Below, piece after piece: positions 39,522 through 49,906 of a DNA stretch of 64,000 nt. The position numbers were made by a program, and so were the translations under genes. Under the pieces are notes generated by a model. It was not told the DNA's origin and did not search any database. It worked only from the letters and a program-made list of their open reading frames with translations. Source of the stretch: Geothermobacter hydrogeniphilus (GTDB taxonomy: Bacteria; Desulfobacterota; Desulfuromonadia; Desulfuromonadales; Geothermobacteraceae); the NCBI RefSeq assembly GCF_002093115.1, contig NZ_NAAD01000002.1, positions 248,001-312,000 of the forward strand, given 5' to 3'. Every line of letters begins with the position of its first letter. Within the stretch, counting starts at the first letter, position 1.

Positions 39522-40832
39522 CTAGCCACGACGACCCTTAAGAGAAACACCCTTCATGAACCCCTCATAGGAGCGCGATATCAGGTGAGACTCGATCTGC
39601 GAAGCAGTATCCATCCCGACTCCGACAATAATCAGCAACGAAGTCCCGCCGAAGTAAAAGGGAACATTCAGGTTGCTGATCAGCAATGTCGGCAGAACAC
39701 AGACGGCTGACACATAGATCGCACCAGCAAATGTTATCCGCCCGAGAACGGTATCGATATACTCCGCAGTCGCCGATCCGGGACGAATCCCGGGAACAAA
39801 ACCACCCTGCTTCTTGATATTGTCCGCCACATCAACCGGGTTGAAGGTGACAGCCGTGTAGAAATAACAGAAGAAGATGATAAATGCAACGTAAAACAGA
39901 TTGTACAGCCAGTGGCTCGGCGTCATCATCGAGGCAATCTTCTGAACCCAGGGCACATCGACCAGGTTGGCGACAGTCGCCGGAAACATGATGATGGAAC
40001 TGGCGAAGATCGGCGGGATAACCCCGCTCATGTTGATCTTCAGGGGCAGGTGGCTGGTCTGCCCGCCGACATTGCGCATGCCGACCACCCGTTTGGCATA
40101 ATGAATCGGTATCCGCCGCTGTGCCCGTTCCATGTAGATAATAGCCCACACGGCCAGAGCCATGATGATCAGGATCAGCAGAGAGATGAACAGAGTGATT
40201 TCACCCGTTTTCATCAACCGCACCGAGTTGACCAGCGCGCTCGGCATATTGGCGACGATGCCGGCAAAGATGATCAGCGAAATACCGTTGCCGATCCCAC
40301 GCTCGGTAATCTGCTCACCCAGCCACATGATAAAAGCGGTACCGGCTGTCAAGGTGATGACCGTGAGCAAGATGAAACCGGTTCCGGGGTTGGGTACAAC
40401 CGGCTCACCAGCCGGACCGGTCATGGTCTGCAGGCCGATGGCAATGCCGCTGCCCTGAATCACCGAAAGGATGATGGTCCCGTAACGGGTCCACTTGGTG
40501 ATTGTTTTGCGTCCCTGTTCCCCTTCCTTGGCCAATCTTTCGACAGGTTCAAAGACCACAGTCAGCAACTGCAGAATAATCGATGCCGAGATATACGGCA
40601 TGATTCCCAGGGCAAAAACCGTCATCCGTTTCAAGGCGCCGCCGGTAAAGGCACTGACCAGCCCCAGCAACGTTCCTTGCGTCCCCTCGAAGAACTTCGC
40701 CAGCACGCTGGCATCGATACCGGGGGTCGGCACATGACAACCGACACGGTAGACGGCGAGCATGCCCAGGGTAAAGAGGATGCGACGTCGCAGTTCAGGT
40801 ATGGAGAAGATATTCTGGATGAAGGCGAACAA
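39522..40832 (-). CDS. secY: Preprotein translocase subunit SecY
   Basis: A 436-residue integral membrane protein with about ten transmembrane helices that forms the Sec channel with SecE and SecG. GVMPYISAS-type plug/TM2 region, [13 protein letters not shown] (cytosolic loop) and [12 protein letters not shown] at the C-terminus are clear. It begins at a TTG (40832) with GAGG 9 nt upstream, 1 nt after the rplO stop, so it may be coupled to rplO translation. Confidence 0.97.
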   Translation of the reverse strand: MFAFIQNIFSIPELRRRILFTLGMLAVYRVGCHVPTPGIDASVLAKFFEGTQGTLLGLVSAFTGGALKRMTVFALGIMPYISASIILQLLTVVFEPVERLAKEGEQGRKTITKWTRYGTIILSVIQGSGIAIGLQTMTGPAGEPVVPNPGTGFILLTVITLTAGTAFIMWLGEQITERGIGNGISLIIFAGIVANMPSALVNSVRLMKTGEITLFISLLILIIMALAVWAIIYMERAQRRIPIHYAKRVVGMRNVGGQTSHLPLKINMSGVIPPIFASSIIMFPATVANLVDVPWVQKIASMMTPSHWLYNLFYVAFIIFFCYFYTAVTFNPVDVADNIKKQGGFVPGIRPGSATAEYIDTVLGRITFAGAIYVSAVCVLPTLLISNLNVPFYFGGTSLLIIVGVGMDTASQIESHLISRSYEGFMKGVSLKGRRG

Positions 40833-40833
40833 T

Positions 40834-41274
40834 TTAGAGGACCTCGGCTTTTCCGCCGGCAGCCTCGATCTTCTCGGCGGCCGACCTGCTGAATTTGTGA
40901 GCCTGGACGGTCAGAGCCTTGCTCAGCTCACCGTCACCGAGAATCTTGACCCCGTCGCCGACCTTGTTGATCAGCCCGGCTTTGCCGAGAGCTGCCACGT
41001 CAACAACACTTCCGACCTCGAACAACTCGAGATCACGCAGATTGACGAGGGCATAGACCTTCTTCGTCAGCGGGGTGAAGCCACGTTTCGGCAGACGCCG
41101 TTGCATCGGCATCTGGCCACCCTCGAACCCGGGCTTGACACCACCGCCGGAACGGGCATTCTGGCCCTTATGTCCCCTGCCGGATGTCTTGCCGGTACCC
41201 GACCCGGGGCCGCGACCAATCCGTTTTCTATTTTTTGTCGAACCGATTGCCGGTTTGAGATTGCTCAAATCCAT
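40834..41274 (-). CDS. rplO: 50S ribosomal protein L15
   Basis: A 146-residue L15, an assembly protein of the 50S. The Gly/Arg/Lys-rich N-terminus [19 protein letters not shown] threads into 23S rRNA, and the C-terminal globular part follows. The start ATG may be at 41274 (MDLSNLKPA) or at 41283; 41274 gives better spacing from AAGG. It precedes secY by 1 nt. Confidence 0.97.
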   Translation of the reverse strand: MDLSNLKPAIGSTKNRKRIGRGPGSGTGKTSGRGHKGQNARSGGGVKPGFEGGQMPMQRRLPKRGFTPLTKKVYALVNLRDLELFEVGSVVDVAALGKAGLINKVGDGVKILGDGELSKALTVQAHKFSRSAAEKIEAAGGKAEVL

Positions 41275-41294
41275 GGTACCCATCCCTTGTCGGC

Positions 41295-41474
41295 TTACTC
41301 GGCCACCGAGACCATGTGCGAGACCTTGTTGATCATCCCGCGAATCTCAGGCGTATCCTTGAGCACGACCGTCTTGTTGAGCTTGGTCAGACCCATCCCC
41401 TTGAGTACTTTACTGAAGTACTCAGGGCGTCCGATGGGGCTTCGTTTCAAAGTGACTTTCAATTCACTGGCCAT
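41295..41474 (-). CDS. rpmD: 50S ribosomal protein L30
   Basis: A 59-residue L30 read directly from sequence. [20 protein letters not shown] and a middle [20 protein letters not shown] are the family's core. It lies between rpsE and rplO as in other spc operons. Confidence 0.98.
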   Translation of the reverse strand: MASELKVTLKRSPIGRPEYFSKVLKGMGLTKLNKTVVLKDTPEIRGMINKVSHMVSVAE

Positions 41475-41498
41475 CTTGGATATCTCCTGCTGTGCCGC

Positions 41499-41990
41499 CT
41501 ACTCGTCGGCGGTAATGCCGCGGCGGGCCAGAATGGTCTCTGGGCTCTTGAGCTGCTGCAGAGCATTAAGGGTCGCCTTGACCACGTTGTGCGGATTGTT
41601 CGAGCCCAGGCACTTGGAGAGAATATCGCCAACCCCGGCCGCTTCCAGAACTGCACGGACAGGACCACCGGCAATAACCCCGGTACCTTCCGAAGCGGTC
41701 TTCAGCAGCACCCGCCCGGCTCCATACTTGCCGATAACGTCATAAGGCACCGTCTTGCCCTTGAGCGGAACGGTGATCATGCTCTTCTTGGCCTTTTCAA
41801 CACCCTTGCGAATCGCCTCGGGCACTTCACGGGCCTTACCAAGCCCGAAGCCGACTGAGCCTTTTCCATCACCGACCACAACCAGTGCAGAGAAACTGAA
41901 ACGTCGGCCACCTTTGACGACCTTCGAACAGCGATTGATATCAATCACGCGGTCGGTCAATTCCATTTCGTTCGGATCATTGCGCAGCAA
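41499..41990 (-). CDS. rpsE: 30S ribosomal protein S5
   Basis: A 163-residue S5, which helps decoding accuracy at the 30S neck. The double-stranded RNA-binding [19 protein letters not shown] and the [15 protein letters not shown] loop are conserved. The start is a TTG at 41990 with a strong AAGGAGGAG 4 nt upstream; an ATG at 41966 is a weaker choice. Confidence 0.97.
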   Translation of the reverse strand: MLRNDPNEMELTDRVIDINRCSKVVKGGRRFSFSALVVVGDGKGSVGFGLGKAREVPEAIRKGVEKAKKSMITVPLKGKTVPYDVIGKYGAGRVLLKTASEGTGVIAGGPVRAVLEAAGVGDILSKCLGSNNPHNVVKATLNALQQLKSPETILARRGITADE

Positions 41991-42006
41991 GGATCTCCTC
42001 CTTCAG

Positions 42007-42375
42007 CTAAAACGACAGGCCGGCTTCCCGAGCCGCGTCGGCAAGGGCCTTGACCCGGCCATGATACAGAAAGCCATTGCGGTCAAATACCACTTGTTTG
42101 ATATCCTGGGCGATTGCCCTCTTGGCGATGGCGACACCAACCGCCTTGGCGGCATCGACGTTCCCGGTCCCCTGCAGCTCCGCGCCGACATCTTTGTTGA
42201 CGGTCGAGGCGGACACCAGGGTGCGGTTGTTGACATCGTCGATCACCTGCACGTAAATGTGGCGGGCGCTGCGAAAAACACTCAATCGCGGGCGTTCCGC
42301 GGTGCCCCGCACCTTGTTGCGAACACGAACCTGCCGCTTGAGTCGGGATTGGCGCCGTTTTTCTGCGTTGTTCAC
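42007..42375 (-). CDS. rplR: 50S ribosomal protein L18
   Basis: A 122-residue L18, a 5S rRNA-binding protein. [19 protein letters not shown] and [19 protein letters not shown] are standard. The start is a GTG at 42375 with AAGGAG 7 nt upstream. It lies between rplF and rpsE. Confidence 0.97.
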   Translation of the reverse strand: MNNAEKRRQSRLKRQVRVRNKVRGTAERPRLSVFRSARHIYVQVIDDVNNRTLVSASTVNKDVGAELQGTGNVDAAKAVGVAIAKRAIAQDIKQVVFDRNGFLYHGRVKALADAAREAGLSF

Positions 42376-42401
42376 GGTCTGACTCCTTACCCTGTTGCGG
42401 G

Positions 42402-42938
42402 TTATTTCTTACCGGCCTTACCCGCCTTGCGGATAATGCGTTCGTCTGCATACTTGATACCCTTGCCCTTGTAGGGCTCGGGCTCACGGAACGAGCGGAT
42501 CTTGGCGGCTGTAGAGCCGACCAGTTCCTTGTCGATCCCGCGAACGAAAACCTTGGTCTGCTTCTCAACCTCTGCGGTGATTCCGTCCGGCAGAGTAAAC
42601 TCAACCGGATGAGAAAAACCGAGAGACAGGTTGAGAACATTGCCTTTCAGATCCGCACGGTAGCCGACACCGTTGATTTCGAGAATCTTTTCAAAGCCCT
42701 TGGTCACCCCTTCCACCATATTGGCGATCAGGGAACGGGTCAGGCCCTGCATGGCCGTCCCCTTGGCGCTTTCACCCAGCTTGACCAGGATCTCTTCGGC
42801 ACCGACTTCGACACTGACGTCCTGGTGCACGCTGCGGCTCAGTTTGCCCTTGGGCCCTTCAACGTTGATGACCGCCCCGGAGAGGGCAACCTTGACGCCG
42901 GAAGGTATGCTGATGGGTTTCTTCCCGATTCGAGACAT
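42402..42938 (-). CDS. rplF: 50S ribosomal protein L6
   Basis: A 178-residue L6 with two related alpha/beta domains near the GTPase region and sarcin-ricin loop. [15 protein letters not shown] and the C-terminal [19 protein letters not shown] are signatures. It lies between rpsH and rplR. Confidence 0.98.
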   Translation of the reverse strand: MSRIGKKPISIPSGVKVALSGAVINVEGPKGKLSRSVHQDVSVEVGAEEILVKLGESAKGTAMQGLTRSLIANMVEGVTKGFEKILEINGVGYRADLKGNVLNLSLGFSHPVEFTLPDGITAEVEKQTKVFVRGIDKELVGSTAAKIRSFREPEPYKGKGIKYADERIIRKAGKAGKK

Positions 42939-42958
42939 CCGAAACTCTCCTTTAATGC

Positions 42959-43357
42959 CTACCAGATGGTGCAGATCAGCTCGCCGCCGATTTCCGCTCC
43001 ACGCGCGGCCACATCGCCCATCACCCCCTGCGAGGTGGACAGGATGGCACAGCCGAGGCCGTTTTTAACCTGGGGGATCTCGTCCTTGCCGACATAGACC
43101 CGGCAACCCGGAGTCGAAACCCTCCGCAATTCATGAATGACATGCTGCTGTTCCTCATCGTACTTGAGGTAAATTCGCAGCATACCCTGCTTGGAGTCGG
43201 GGGTCTCCTTGAAATTCTTGATGTAACCCTGCTCCTTGAGCACCGTCGCGATTGCCACCTTGATTTTCGAAGACGGCATGTCAAGCTTCTGGTGCTTGGC
43301 CATTCCGGCATTACGGATGCGGGTCAGCAAATCCGCGATAGGATCTGTCATCGACAT
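42959..43357 (-). CDS. rpsH: 30S ribosomal protein S8
   Basis: A 132-residue S8 that binds the central domain of 16S r[16 protein letters not shown] and the C-terminal [14 protein letters not shown] motif are typical; in E. coli S8 represses the spc operon. An ATG two codons in (43351) is also possible; the outer ATG has the better spacing from GAGGAG. Confidence 0.97.
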   Translation of the reverse strand: MSMTDPIADLLTRIRNAGMAKHQKLDMPSSKIKVAIATVLKEQGYIKNFKETPDSKQGMLRIYLKYDEEQQHVIHELRRVSTPGCRVYVGKDEIPQVKNGLGCAILSTSQGVMGDVAARGAEIGGELICTIW

Positions 43358-43378
43358 TGGCTGCTACTCCTCGAGGTG

Positions 43379-43564
43379 TTACCAGCTGGACTTGGTCACT
43401 CCGGGAAGTTTACCGTCGGAGGCAAGCTTCCGGAGGCAGATCCGGCACATGTTGAATTTACGATAGTAAGCACGGGGACGACCGCAGAGGGGACAGCGAT
43501 TGTACTCCCGAACCTTGAACTTTTTCGGCCGTTTGGCCTTGATGATCATGGATTTCTTAGCCAC
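43379..43564 (-). CDS. rpsN: 30S ribosomal protein S14, short zinc-binding form
   Basis: A 61-residue S14 of the zinc (type Z) form with C24, C27, C40 and C43. The longer zinc-free form of E. coli is about 101 residues. It starts at GTG (43564) behind GGAGG. It sits in the 30S head next to S10 and S3. Confidence 0.98.
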   Translation of the reverse strand: MAKKSMIIKAKRPKKFKVREYNRCPLCGRPRAYYRKFNMCRICLRKLASDGKLPGVTKSSW

Positions 43565-43578
43565 GTTGTTCCTCCGCC

Positions 43579-44121
43579 CTAGCCTTTACGGAACGGCATG
43601 CCGAGTTCACGCAGCAGCGCACGGCCATGCTCATCGTTTTTGGCAGTAGTGACAATGGTAATGTTCAGCCCCTTGACCTTATCGATCTTATCGAGATCAA
43701 TCTCAGGGAAAATGATCTGTTCCTTGATGCCGAGAGTGTAGTTACCACGACCATCAAATGCCTTGGGAGAAATTCCCTTGAAATCACGAACCCGAGGCAG
43801 AGCGACATTGATCAGGCGATCAAGAAACTCGTAGGCCCGTTCACGGCGCAGCGTCACGGCAGCACCGATCGGCATCCCTTCGCGCAACTTGAACTGGGCG
43901 ATGGACTTCTTGGCCTTGGTGACGATCGGTTTCTGCCCGGTCAGCAGGCCAAGTTCCTCAACAGCGGACTCCAGAACCTTGATGTTCTGAATCGCTTCGC
44001 CGAGCCCCATGTTGACAACGACCTTTTCAACCTTGGGCACTTCCATCACATTTTTAAGCCCCAGGGAATCTTTGAGGCGCGGGACCATTTCGGTCTCGTA
44101 TTGCTGTTTCAATCTGGCCAT
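43579..44121 (-). CDS. rplE: 50S ribosomal protein L5
   Basis: A 180-residue L5, part of the 5S RNP with L18 and bridge B1b to the 30S head. [20 protein letters not shown] and [19 protein letters not shown] are conserved. It lies between rplX and rpsN. Confidence 0.98.
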   Translation of the reverse strand: MARLKQQYETEMVPRLKDSLGLKNVMEVPKVEKVVVNMGLGEAIQNIKVLESAVEELGLLTGQKPIVTKAKKSIAQFKLREGMPIGAAVTLRRERAYEFLDRLINVALPRVRDFKGISPKAFDGRGNYTLGIKEQIIFPEIDLDKIDKVKGLNITIVTTAKNDEHGRALLRELGMPFRKG

Positions 44122-44133
44122 GGAAAAACTCCG

Positions 44134-44463
44134 TTACTTATCCACGATCTCGTTGCACTTCTTGCAGAAGCGGACCTTAGCACCGTCATCAAGGACACGG
44201 ACACCAGTCCGGGTCGGCTTGTTGCAGGAGGCACAGACCAACATCACGTTGGAGATGGCCAGCGGCGCTTCCTTTTCAACAATCCCCCCATCCTGATTGG
44301 TCTGGCTGGGGCGGGTGTGACGCTTGACCATGTTGAGGTTTTCCACCACAACACGATTACTGTCAGCGATGATACGCTTCACCTTGCCGGTCTTGCCTTT
44401 TTCCTTGCCGGCAATAACCATGACGGTATCATCTTTTTTAACGTGATATTTGATCGCTGCCAT
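44134..44463 (-). CDS. rplX: 50S ribosomal protein L24
   Basis: A 109-residue L24 that initiates 50S assembly. The KOW motif KKDDTVMVIAGKEKGKTGKV is near residue 10, and four cysteines (VCASC and FCKKC) follow near the C-terminus, a zinc-ribbon-like addition typical of many bacteria. It is 26 nt after rplN. Confidence 0.97.
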   Translation of the reverse strand: MAAIKYHVKKDDTVMVIAGKEKGKTGKVKRIIADSNRVVVENLNMVKRHTRPSQTNQDGGIVEKEAPLAISNVMLVCASCNKPTRTGVRVLDDGAKVRFCKKCNEIVDK

Positions 44464-44489
44464 CGTTCACAATCTCCAAACGCTGCGAA

Positions 44490-44858
44490 TTACAGAACTT
44501 CGGGAGCAAGAGAGACAATTTTCATGTAACGCTTGGCGCGCAACTCTCTCGCCACGGGACCGAAAATTCGTGTCCCCACCGGCTCACCGGCAGCATTGAT
44601 CACCACTGCCGAGTTATTGTCAAAACGGATATAACTGCCATCCGGGCGGTTGATCTCCTTCTTCGTCCGGACAATGACGGCCTTAACCACATCGCCCTTC
44701 TTGACCTTGGAGTTCGGCATCGCCTCCTTGACGGAACAAATAATAATGTCCCCCAGACCGGCGTATTTCCGCTTGGAGCCTCCCGGAACCTTGATACAGC
44801 AGAGTTTCCGGGCACCGGAATTGTCTGCTACATCGAGCATGGACTGCATCTGGATCAT
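44490..44858 (-). CDS. rplN: 50S ribosomal protein L14
   Basis: A 122-residue L14 that forms bridge B8 with the 30[20 protein letters not shown] and [20 protein letters not shown] are family hallmarks. It follows rpsQ by 21 nt. Confidence 0.98.
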   Translation of the reverse strand: MIQMQSMLDVADNSGARKLCCIKVPGGSKRKYAGLGDIIICSVKEAMPNSKVKKGDVVKAVIVRTKKEINRPDGSYIRFDNNSAVVINAAGEPVGTRIFGPVARELRAKRYMKIVSLAPEVL

Positions 44859-44879
44859 CGGTGTATCTCCTCAACCTGC

Positions 44880-45137
44880 CTAGACGTTCTTCTCAAGGAT
44901 TTCACGCACCCGCCAGCGCTTCTGCTTGGAGAGAGGACGTGTTTCCACAATCAGCACCTTGTCCCCGATTTCACAGTTGTTCTGCTCATCGTGGGCCTTA
45001 CAGGTGTAACGGCGCTTGATATATTTCTTGTAAACGGGGTGCTTGACCAGGTTATCAACCTTGACAACGACGGTTTTATCCATCTTGTCACTGACCACAA
45101 CCCCAACTCGGGTTTTTCGATTACCACGCTGCGTCAT
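44880..45137 (-). CDS. rpsQ: 30S ribosomal protein S17
   Basis: An 85-residue OB-fold protein binding 16S rRNA helices 7 and 11. [18 protein letters not shown] and [20 protein letters not shown] are conserved. It follows rpmC by 21 nt. Confidence 0.98.
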   Translation of the reverse strand: MTQRGNRKTRVGVVVSDKMDKTVVVKVDNLVKHPVYKKYIKRRYTCKAHDEQNNCEIGDKVLIVETRPLSKQKRWRVREILEKNV

Positions 45138-45158
45138 CTGTTTTCCTCGTCGCGTCTG

Positions 45159-45347
45159 TTACGCCTGCTTTTGCTGCAGAACCGTCTTGACCCGGGCGAT
45201 ATCCTTGCGCACCTGACCGATACGGGCGGTGTTTTCAAGGTGTCCGGTATGCAGTTGAAAGCGAAGGTTGAAGAGTTCCTGATCGAGTTCCAGAATCTTC
45301 TTCTCCAGCTCGGCAGCATCCAGTTCGCGAATCTCACTTGCCTTCAT
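45159..45347 (-). CDS. rpmC: 50S ribosomal protein L29
   Basis: A 62-residue two-helix protein at the peptide exit, near trigger factor and SRP binding. [18 protein letters not shown] and [19 protein letters not shown] match the family. Its start overlaps rplP by 14 nt, so the two may be coupled. Confidence 0.98.
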   Translation of the reverse strand: MKASEIRELDAAELEKKILELDQELFNLRFQLHTGHLENTARIGQVRKDIARVKTVLQQKQA

Positions 45348-45759
45348 TGGAGTCCTCCCTGGTCACGAACTTGGTCCGCATCGGAAGTTTGTGGGCGCCG
45401 AGGCGCATCGCCTCGCGAGCAACCTCTTCACTGACACCCTGCATTTCGTAGAGCATGACACCGGGCTTGATCACGGCAACCCAGCTCTCCGGAGATCCCT
45501 TTCCTTTACCCATGCGGGTTTCGGCCGGTTTTTTGGTCAGCGGCTTGTCAGGAAAGGCACGAATCCAGATCTTGCCGCCACGCTTGATATAACGGGTCAT
45601 CGCCCGTCGGGCAGCTTCAATCTGCCGGGATGAAAGCCAGCCGCACTCGGTCGCCTGAAGACCGAAGTCCCCGAAATTCAGGCCGGTACCTCCCTTGGCG
45701 GCTCCGTTCATGCGCCCTTTGAACTGCTTTCTATGTTTAACCTTTTTGGGCATTAACAT
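45334..45759 (-). CDS. rplP: 50S ribosomal protein L16
   Basis: A 141-residue L16 near the A and P sites of the peptidyl transferase centre. [19 protein letters not shown] and [21 protein letters not shown] are conserved. A second ATG two codons in is possible. It follows rpsC by 27 nt and overlaps rpmC. Confidence 0.98.
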   Translation of the reverse strand: MLMPKKVKHRKQFKGRMNGAAKGGTGLNFGDFGLQATECGWLSSRQIEAARRAMTRYIKRGGKIWIRAFPDKPLTKKPAETRMGKGKGSPESWVAVIKPGVMLYEMQGVSEEVAREAMRLGAHKLPMRTKFVTREDSNEGK

Positions 45760-45786
45760 GGTCAGGGAACTCCTCTGTTCTAAATC

Positions 45787-46428
45787 TTACTGAGCCTGTT
45801 CCTGGCTCAGGACCTCGCCTTTGAAGATCAGCACCTTGACACCGATGATGCCGTAGGTGGTCTTTGCCTCAGCGAAACCATAGTCGATATTGGCGCGCAG
45901 GGTATGAAGCGGAACCCGGCCCTCGCGGTACCACTCGCGGCGGCTCATTTCAGCACCGCCAAGACGACCGGAACATTCGATCTTGATGCCTTCGGCACCG
46001 AATTTGAGGGCCTGGCCAACCGATTTTTTCATCGCCCGCCGGAATGCAACCCGACGCTCAAGCTGCAGGGCGACATTTTCGGCAACCAGCTGCGCATCAA
46101 CTTCCGGCTTCCGAATCTCCTGGATGTTGATGAACACCTCTTTATCAGTCAGCTTGGCAAGCTCTCTCTTCAGGGCTTCAACTTCAGAACCCTTCTTGCC
46201 GATGATGATACCCGGCCGCGCGGCAAAGATATTGATCTTGGCCTTATTGGCGGCACGCTCTAATTCGATCTTCGAGATCCCGGCATGGAACAGTCGCTTC
46301 TTGAGGTAGTCACGGAGCTTGATATCCTCATGCAGCAAGTCGGCATAGTTCGACGTTGCGAACCACTTCGACTCCCAGGTCCGGATTACTCCGAGACGAA
46401 AACCTACTGGATGAACTTTCTGGCCCAA
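45787..46428 (-). CDS. rpsC: 30S ribosomal protein S3
   Basis: A 213-residue S3 at the mRNA entry with helicase-like action together with S4 and S5. The KH domain is seen in [20 protein letters not shown] (about 65-84). The start is TTG at 46428 with GGAGG 7 nt upstream, yielding the conserved [14 protein letters not shown]. Confidence 0.98.
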   Translation of the reverse strand: MGQKVHPVGFRLGVIRTWESKWFATSNYADLLHEDIKLRDYLKKRLFHAGISKIELERAANKAKINIFAARPGIIIGKKGSEVEALKRELAKLTDKEVFINIQEIRKPEVDAQLVAENVALQLERRVAFRRAMKKSVGQALKFGAEGIKIECSGRLGGAEMSRREWYREGRVPLHTLRANIDYGFAEAKTTYGIIGVKVLIFKGEVLSQEQAQ

Positions 46429-46447
46429 AGTTTCACCTCCTCAACGA

Positions 46448-46780
46448 CTACTTCACGTCCAGAACCACGGTGATATGGCTCGTCGGTTTACGGATACGGG
46501 TGGCCCGCCCCTGGGCGCGCGGAAGAAACCGCTTAAGGGCCGGACCCTGATCAACAGTGATGGTTTTAACGTACAACTGGTCAACGTCCGAAACGCCCTT
46601 CTGTTCGGCATTGGCGACCGCGGAACTGACCAGGGTCGCAACGATCCCGGCGGCTTTCTGCGGAGAGAATTTCAGGACGTTCAAGGCATCCTGCACTCCC
46701 TTGCCGCGGACCATGTCGACCACCCAACGCGCCTTCTGCGGTGACAGGCGTACATATCTTAATTTGGCTTTGGCTTCCAT
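46448..46780 (-). CDS. rplV: 50S ribosomal protein L22
   Basis: A 110-residue L22 whose beta-hairpin lines the exit tunnel, where macrolide resistance can map. KLRYVRLSPQKARWVVDMV and RAQGRATRIRKPTSHITVVL are typical. The ATG at 46780 is preferred; a GTG at 46789 would be too close to the GAGGAG. Confidence 0.97.
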   Translation of the reverse strand: MEAKAKLRYVRLSPQKARWVVDMVRGKGVQDALNVLKFSPQKAAGIVATLVSSAVANAEQKGVSDVDQLYVKTITVDQGPALKRFLPRAQGRATRIRKPTSHITVVLDVK

Positions 46781-46801
46781 TGGAACCACTCCTCGCCGAA
46801 T

Positions 46802-47077
46802 TTACTTTTTCTTTTTCTTGTCAGAACCGTGCCCGTAATAAGTCCGGGTCGGAGCGAACTCACCAAGTTTATGGCCAACCATGTTCTCGGAGACGAAGAC
46901 CGGCACGAATTTGCGACCATTATGGACCGCAAAGGTGTAGCCGACGAACTCGGGGAGGATGGTGGACCGCCGGGACCAGGTTTTGATGACCTTGCGTGAA
47001 TCGGGCTGCCCATCGGGGTCGATTTTACGCATCAGGCTTTCTTCAACGTAAGGTCCCTTCTTGATCGATCTTGCCAT
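46802..47077 (-). CDS. rpsS: 30S ribosomal protein S19
   Basis: A 91-residue S19 in the 30S head, contacting S13 and t[22 protein letters not shown] and [20 protein letters not shown] are signatures. It lies between rplB and rplV. Confidence 0.98.
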   Translation of the reverse strand: MARSIKKGPYVEESLMRKIDPDGQPDSRKVIKTWSRRSTILPEFVGYTFAVHNGRKFVPVFVSENMVGHKLGEFAPTRTYYGHGSDKKKKK

Positions 47078-47116
47078 CGATATTCTCCTCTAGAATCTCA
47101 TCCGCGCAGCGGAAAC

Positions 47117-47941
47117 TTATTTCTTACGCCGCCGCACGATAAAGCGGTCGGAACGCTTGTTGGTTCGAGTCTTGTAGCCTTTGGTCGGAACACCCCAGGG
47201 AGTGACCGGATGACGACCGCCGGAGCTCTTGCCCTCACCACCACCATGGGGGTGATCAACCGGGTTCATGGCGACACCACGGGACTGCGGGCGTTTGCCG
47301 AGCCAGCGGGCACGGCCGGCCTTGCCGAGCTTGACATTCTCATGATCAAGATTACCGACCTGACCGACGGTGGCACAACAATCCTGCAGCACAAGACGGA
47401 CTTCGCCCGAAGGAAGCCGCAACTGAGCGTACTTGCCTTCCTTGGCGGCGATCATGGCGTAACTACCGGCACTGCGCGCCAACTGGCCGCCTTTACCGAG
47501 CTTGAGTTCAACATTGTGAACCCAGGTACCGAGCGGTATCGAACGGATCGGCAGGGCATTGCCGGGCTTGATGTCGGCACTGCTTGAAGCAATCACTTCC
47601 TGGCCGACCTGCAATCCATTCGGAGCCAGGATATAACGCTTTTCACCGTCAGCGTAATGCAGCAGGGCGATACGCGCTGAACGATTCGGATCATACTCGA
47701 CCCCGACAACCCTGGCCGGAATCTCCTTCTTGTCGCGCCGGAAATCGATGATCCGGTATTTACGCTTATGACCGCCCCCGGTATGCCGCTTGGTAATGCG
47801 ACCGTTGTTGTTGCGGCCACCACTGCTTTTAAGCGGGGCCAGCAGGGACTTCTCGGGCTCCGAACGGGTAATTTCGTCGAAGTTGGCCGAGGTCATGTGA
47901 CGGCGGCCGGCCGATGTCGGTTTATATTTCTTGATGCCCAT
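47117..47941 (-). CDS. rplB: 50S ribosomal protein L2
   Basis: A 274-residue L2, needed for subunit association and the peptidyl transferase centre. The C-terminal [20 protein letters not shown] holds the histidine-rich loop close to the catalytic rRNA. It precedes rpsS by 39 nt. Confidence 0.99.
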   Translation of the reverse strand: MGIKKYKPTSAGRRHMTSANFDEITRSEPEKSLLAPLKSSGGRNNNGRITKRHTGGGHKRKYRIIDFRRDKKEIPARVVGVEYDPNRSARIALLHYADGEKRYILAPNGLQVGQEVIASSSADIKPGNALPIRSIPLGTWVHNVELKLGKGGQLARSAGSYAMIAAKEGKYAQLRLPSGEVRLVLQDCCATVGQVGNLDHENVKLGKAGRARWLGKRPQSRGVAMNPVDHPHGGGEGKSSGGRHPVTPWGVPTKGYKTRTNKRSDRFIVRRRKK

Positions 47942-47972
47942 TATCGCAACTCCCTATCCACTGTCTGAAGAC

Positions 47973-48260
47973 CTAAACCCCGAAGAGATCGATTTCGTTC
48001 CCCTCGGCGAGGGTCACATAGGCCTTCTTCCAATTACTGCGCTTACCGAAATTCCGGCCGACACGCTTGACCTTACCAGCGACCAGAACCGTGTTCACTC
48101 CCTCAACCTTGACATCGAAGGCTTTTTCCACGGCCTGCTTGATCTCGATCTTGTTGGCAGTACGCGCAACCTCAAAGGCCACAACATTGCCACCCTCACG
48201 AACCATGCTGGTTTTTTCAGTAATCAAGGGGCGCTTGATGATCTGATGCAGGGGTTTCAT
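47973..48260 (-). CDS. rplW: 50S ribosomal protein L23
   Basis: A 95-residue L23 at the tunnel exit, docking site for trigger factor and [16 protein letters not shown] at the N-terminus and [17 protein letters not shown] are typical. Its ATG overlaps the rplD stop by 4 nt. Confidence 0.98.
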   Translation of the reverse strand: MKPLHQIIKRPLITEKTSMVREGGNVVAFEVARTANKIEIKQAVEKAFDVKVEGVNTVLVAGKVKRVGRNFGKRSNWKKAYVTLAEGNEIDLFGV

Positions 48261-48880
48261 GATGCCAACGCTCCTTCAAGCTGGGCCACGGCGGCCTCAG
48301 TCAGTACCAGGTTCGGGTACTTCATAATGTCATAAACATTGACGCCCTCTGCGCGCAAAACCTTGACACCGGGAAGATTGCGCGCCGACAGTTCGACAGT
48401 CGGCTCGGGCCGGTCGATAACCACCAGGGTCTTGCCGAGTTCGAAACGGGACAAAACCGCGGCAAAACCCTTGGTGCTGATCGTTTCGAACTTCAGTCCA
48501 TTGAGAACGGTCAGCTTCTCTTCCTTGTAACGAGCGGAGAGAGCGCTTCGCAGTGCCGCTTTCTTCACCTTGCGATTAAGCTTGAAGGTGTAGTCGCGAG
48601 GGGTCGGTCCGAACACCGTACCGCCACCGACAAAGTTTGGAGCCCGCATGGTACCCTGGCGGGCATTGCCGGTCCCTTTCTGCCGATAGGGCTTCTTGCC
48701 GCCACCGGAGACTTCACTGCGACCTTTGGTCTTGGCCGTCCCCTGACGCTTCTTGGCCAACTGGTAACGAACCATATCGTGGATCAGGTAACCCTTGACG
48801 TCGTCATTGAAAACAGCATCAGCAAGGTCTCGTTCCCCGACCTCTTTTTTATCGATATCAAAAACAGTAATCTTCGCCAT
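48257..48880 (-). CDS. rplD: 50S ribosomal protein L4
   Basis: A 207-residue L4 whose loop reaches into the exit tunnel. [19 protein letters not shown] is that conserved loop. In E. coli L4 also represses the S10 operon; whether that occurs here is unknown. It follows rplC by 27 nt. Confidence 0.98.
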   Translation of the reverse strand: MAKITVFDIDKKEVGERDLADAVFNDDVKGYLIHDMVRYQLAKKRQGTAKTKGRSEVSGGGKKPYRQKGTGNARQGTMRAPNFVGGGTVFGPTPRDYTFKLNRKVKKAALRSALSARYKEEKLTVLNGLKFETISTKGFAAVLSRFELGKTLVVIDRPEPTVELSARNLPGVKVLRAEGVNVYDIMKYPNLVLTEAAVAQLEGALAS

Positions 48881-48907
48881 TATCTTTCTCCAGGAGCGAC
48901 CACGCCG

Positions 48908-49549
48908 TTATTCGGTGGGCAGCTTGACACCGGGACGAATAGTCACAACACTGTTGCGCGACCCCGGAACGGCCCCCTTGATGAGCAGCAGATTCTGCTC
49001 GGGGCGAACATCAACGATTGCCAGGTTCTGGGTGGTGACACGCTCATTACCCATCTGACCGGCCATTTTCTTGCCCTTGAAGACCCGTGACGGCCAGGCG
49101 CTGCAACCGATGGCACCGGGAGCACGATGAAACTTGGAACCATGGCTCGAACGGCCACCGGCAAAATTCCACCGCTTCATGACACCCTGGTAGCCCTTGC
49201 CCTTGCTGGTGCCGGTGATGTCGACAATATCCCCGATCTGGAAGATGTCGGCGCAGGTCACCTCGTCACCGACATTGATACCGTCGATATCCTTGACTCG
49301 AAACTCTTTCAGGTGAGCAAACGCTCCCTTGCCGGCCTTTTTGAAATGACCCAACTCCGGCTTGTTGACCCGGTGGGCGGCCTTCGGCGCGAATCCGAGC
49401 TGTACGGCATTGTAGCCATCGCTTTCGACGGTTTTCTTCTGCAGAACAACACAGGGTCCGGCCTCAACAACAGTCACCGGCACCCGCCGCCCGTCGGCCG
49501 CGTAGATCTGGGTCATGCCCAGTTTTTTTCCCAAAATTCCCTTGATCAT
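48908..49549 (-). CDS. rplC: 50S ribosomal protein L3
   Basis: A 213-residue L3 that starts 50S assembly. [19 protein letters not shown] opens the protein, and [20 protein letters not shown] is the conserved loop near the peptidyl transferase centre. It lies between rpsJ and rplD. Confidence 0.98.
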   Translation of the reverse strand: MIKGILGKKLGMTQIYAADGRRVPVTVVEAGPCVVLQKKTVESDGYNAVQLGFAPKAAHRVNKPELGHFKKAGKGAFAHLKEFRVKDIDGINVGDEVTCADIFQIGDIVDITGTSKGKGYQGVMKRWNFAGGRSSHGSKFHRAPGAIGCSAWPSRVFKGKKMAGQMGNERVTTQNLAIVDVRPEQNLLLIKGAVPGSRNSVVTIRPGVKLPTE

Positions 49550-49582
49550 CGTTCGTATCCCTGATGCGACGAAAACGTTTGA

Positions 49583-49891
49583 TTACAGCTTGATCTCGAC
49601 ATCGACACCCGCTGACAGGTCAAGCTTCATCAGCGCGTCGACCGTCTGCTGGGTCGGCTCAACGATGTCAAGCAACCGCTTGTGGGTACGCATCTCGAAC
49701 TGTTCACGACTCTTTTTGTCGACATGCGGCCCGCGAAGAACACAGTACTTGTTGATCACGGTCGGCAACGGCACCGGCCCGGCAATCCGAGCGCCGGTCC
49801 GCTTCGCGGTATCGACGATCTCGGTAACGGACTGATCGAGCAGTTTGTGATCGTACGCCTTCAAACGAATTCTTATTTTCTGGCTCTGCAT
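49583..49891 (-). CDS. rpsJ: 30S ribosomal protein S10
   Basis: A 102-residue S10, a 30S head protein that doubles as NusE in antitermination with Nus[21 protein letters not shown] and GPVPLPT are conserved. It starts 15 nt after tuf, with no room for a separate S10 promoter or long leader. Confidence 0.98.
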   Translation of the reverse strand: MQSQKIRIRLKAYDHKLLDQSVTEIVDTAKRTGARIAGPVPLPTVINKYCVLRGPHVDKKSREQFEMRTHKRLLDIVEPTQQTVDALMKLDLSAGVDVEIKL

Positions 49892-49906
49892 GAAACTGCT
49901 CCCTGA

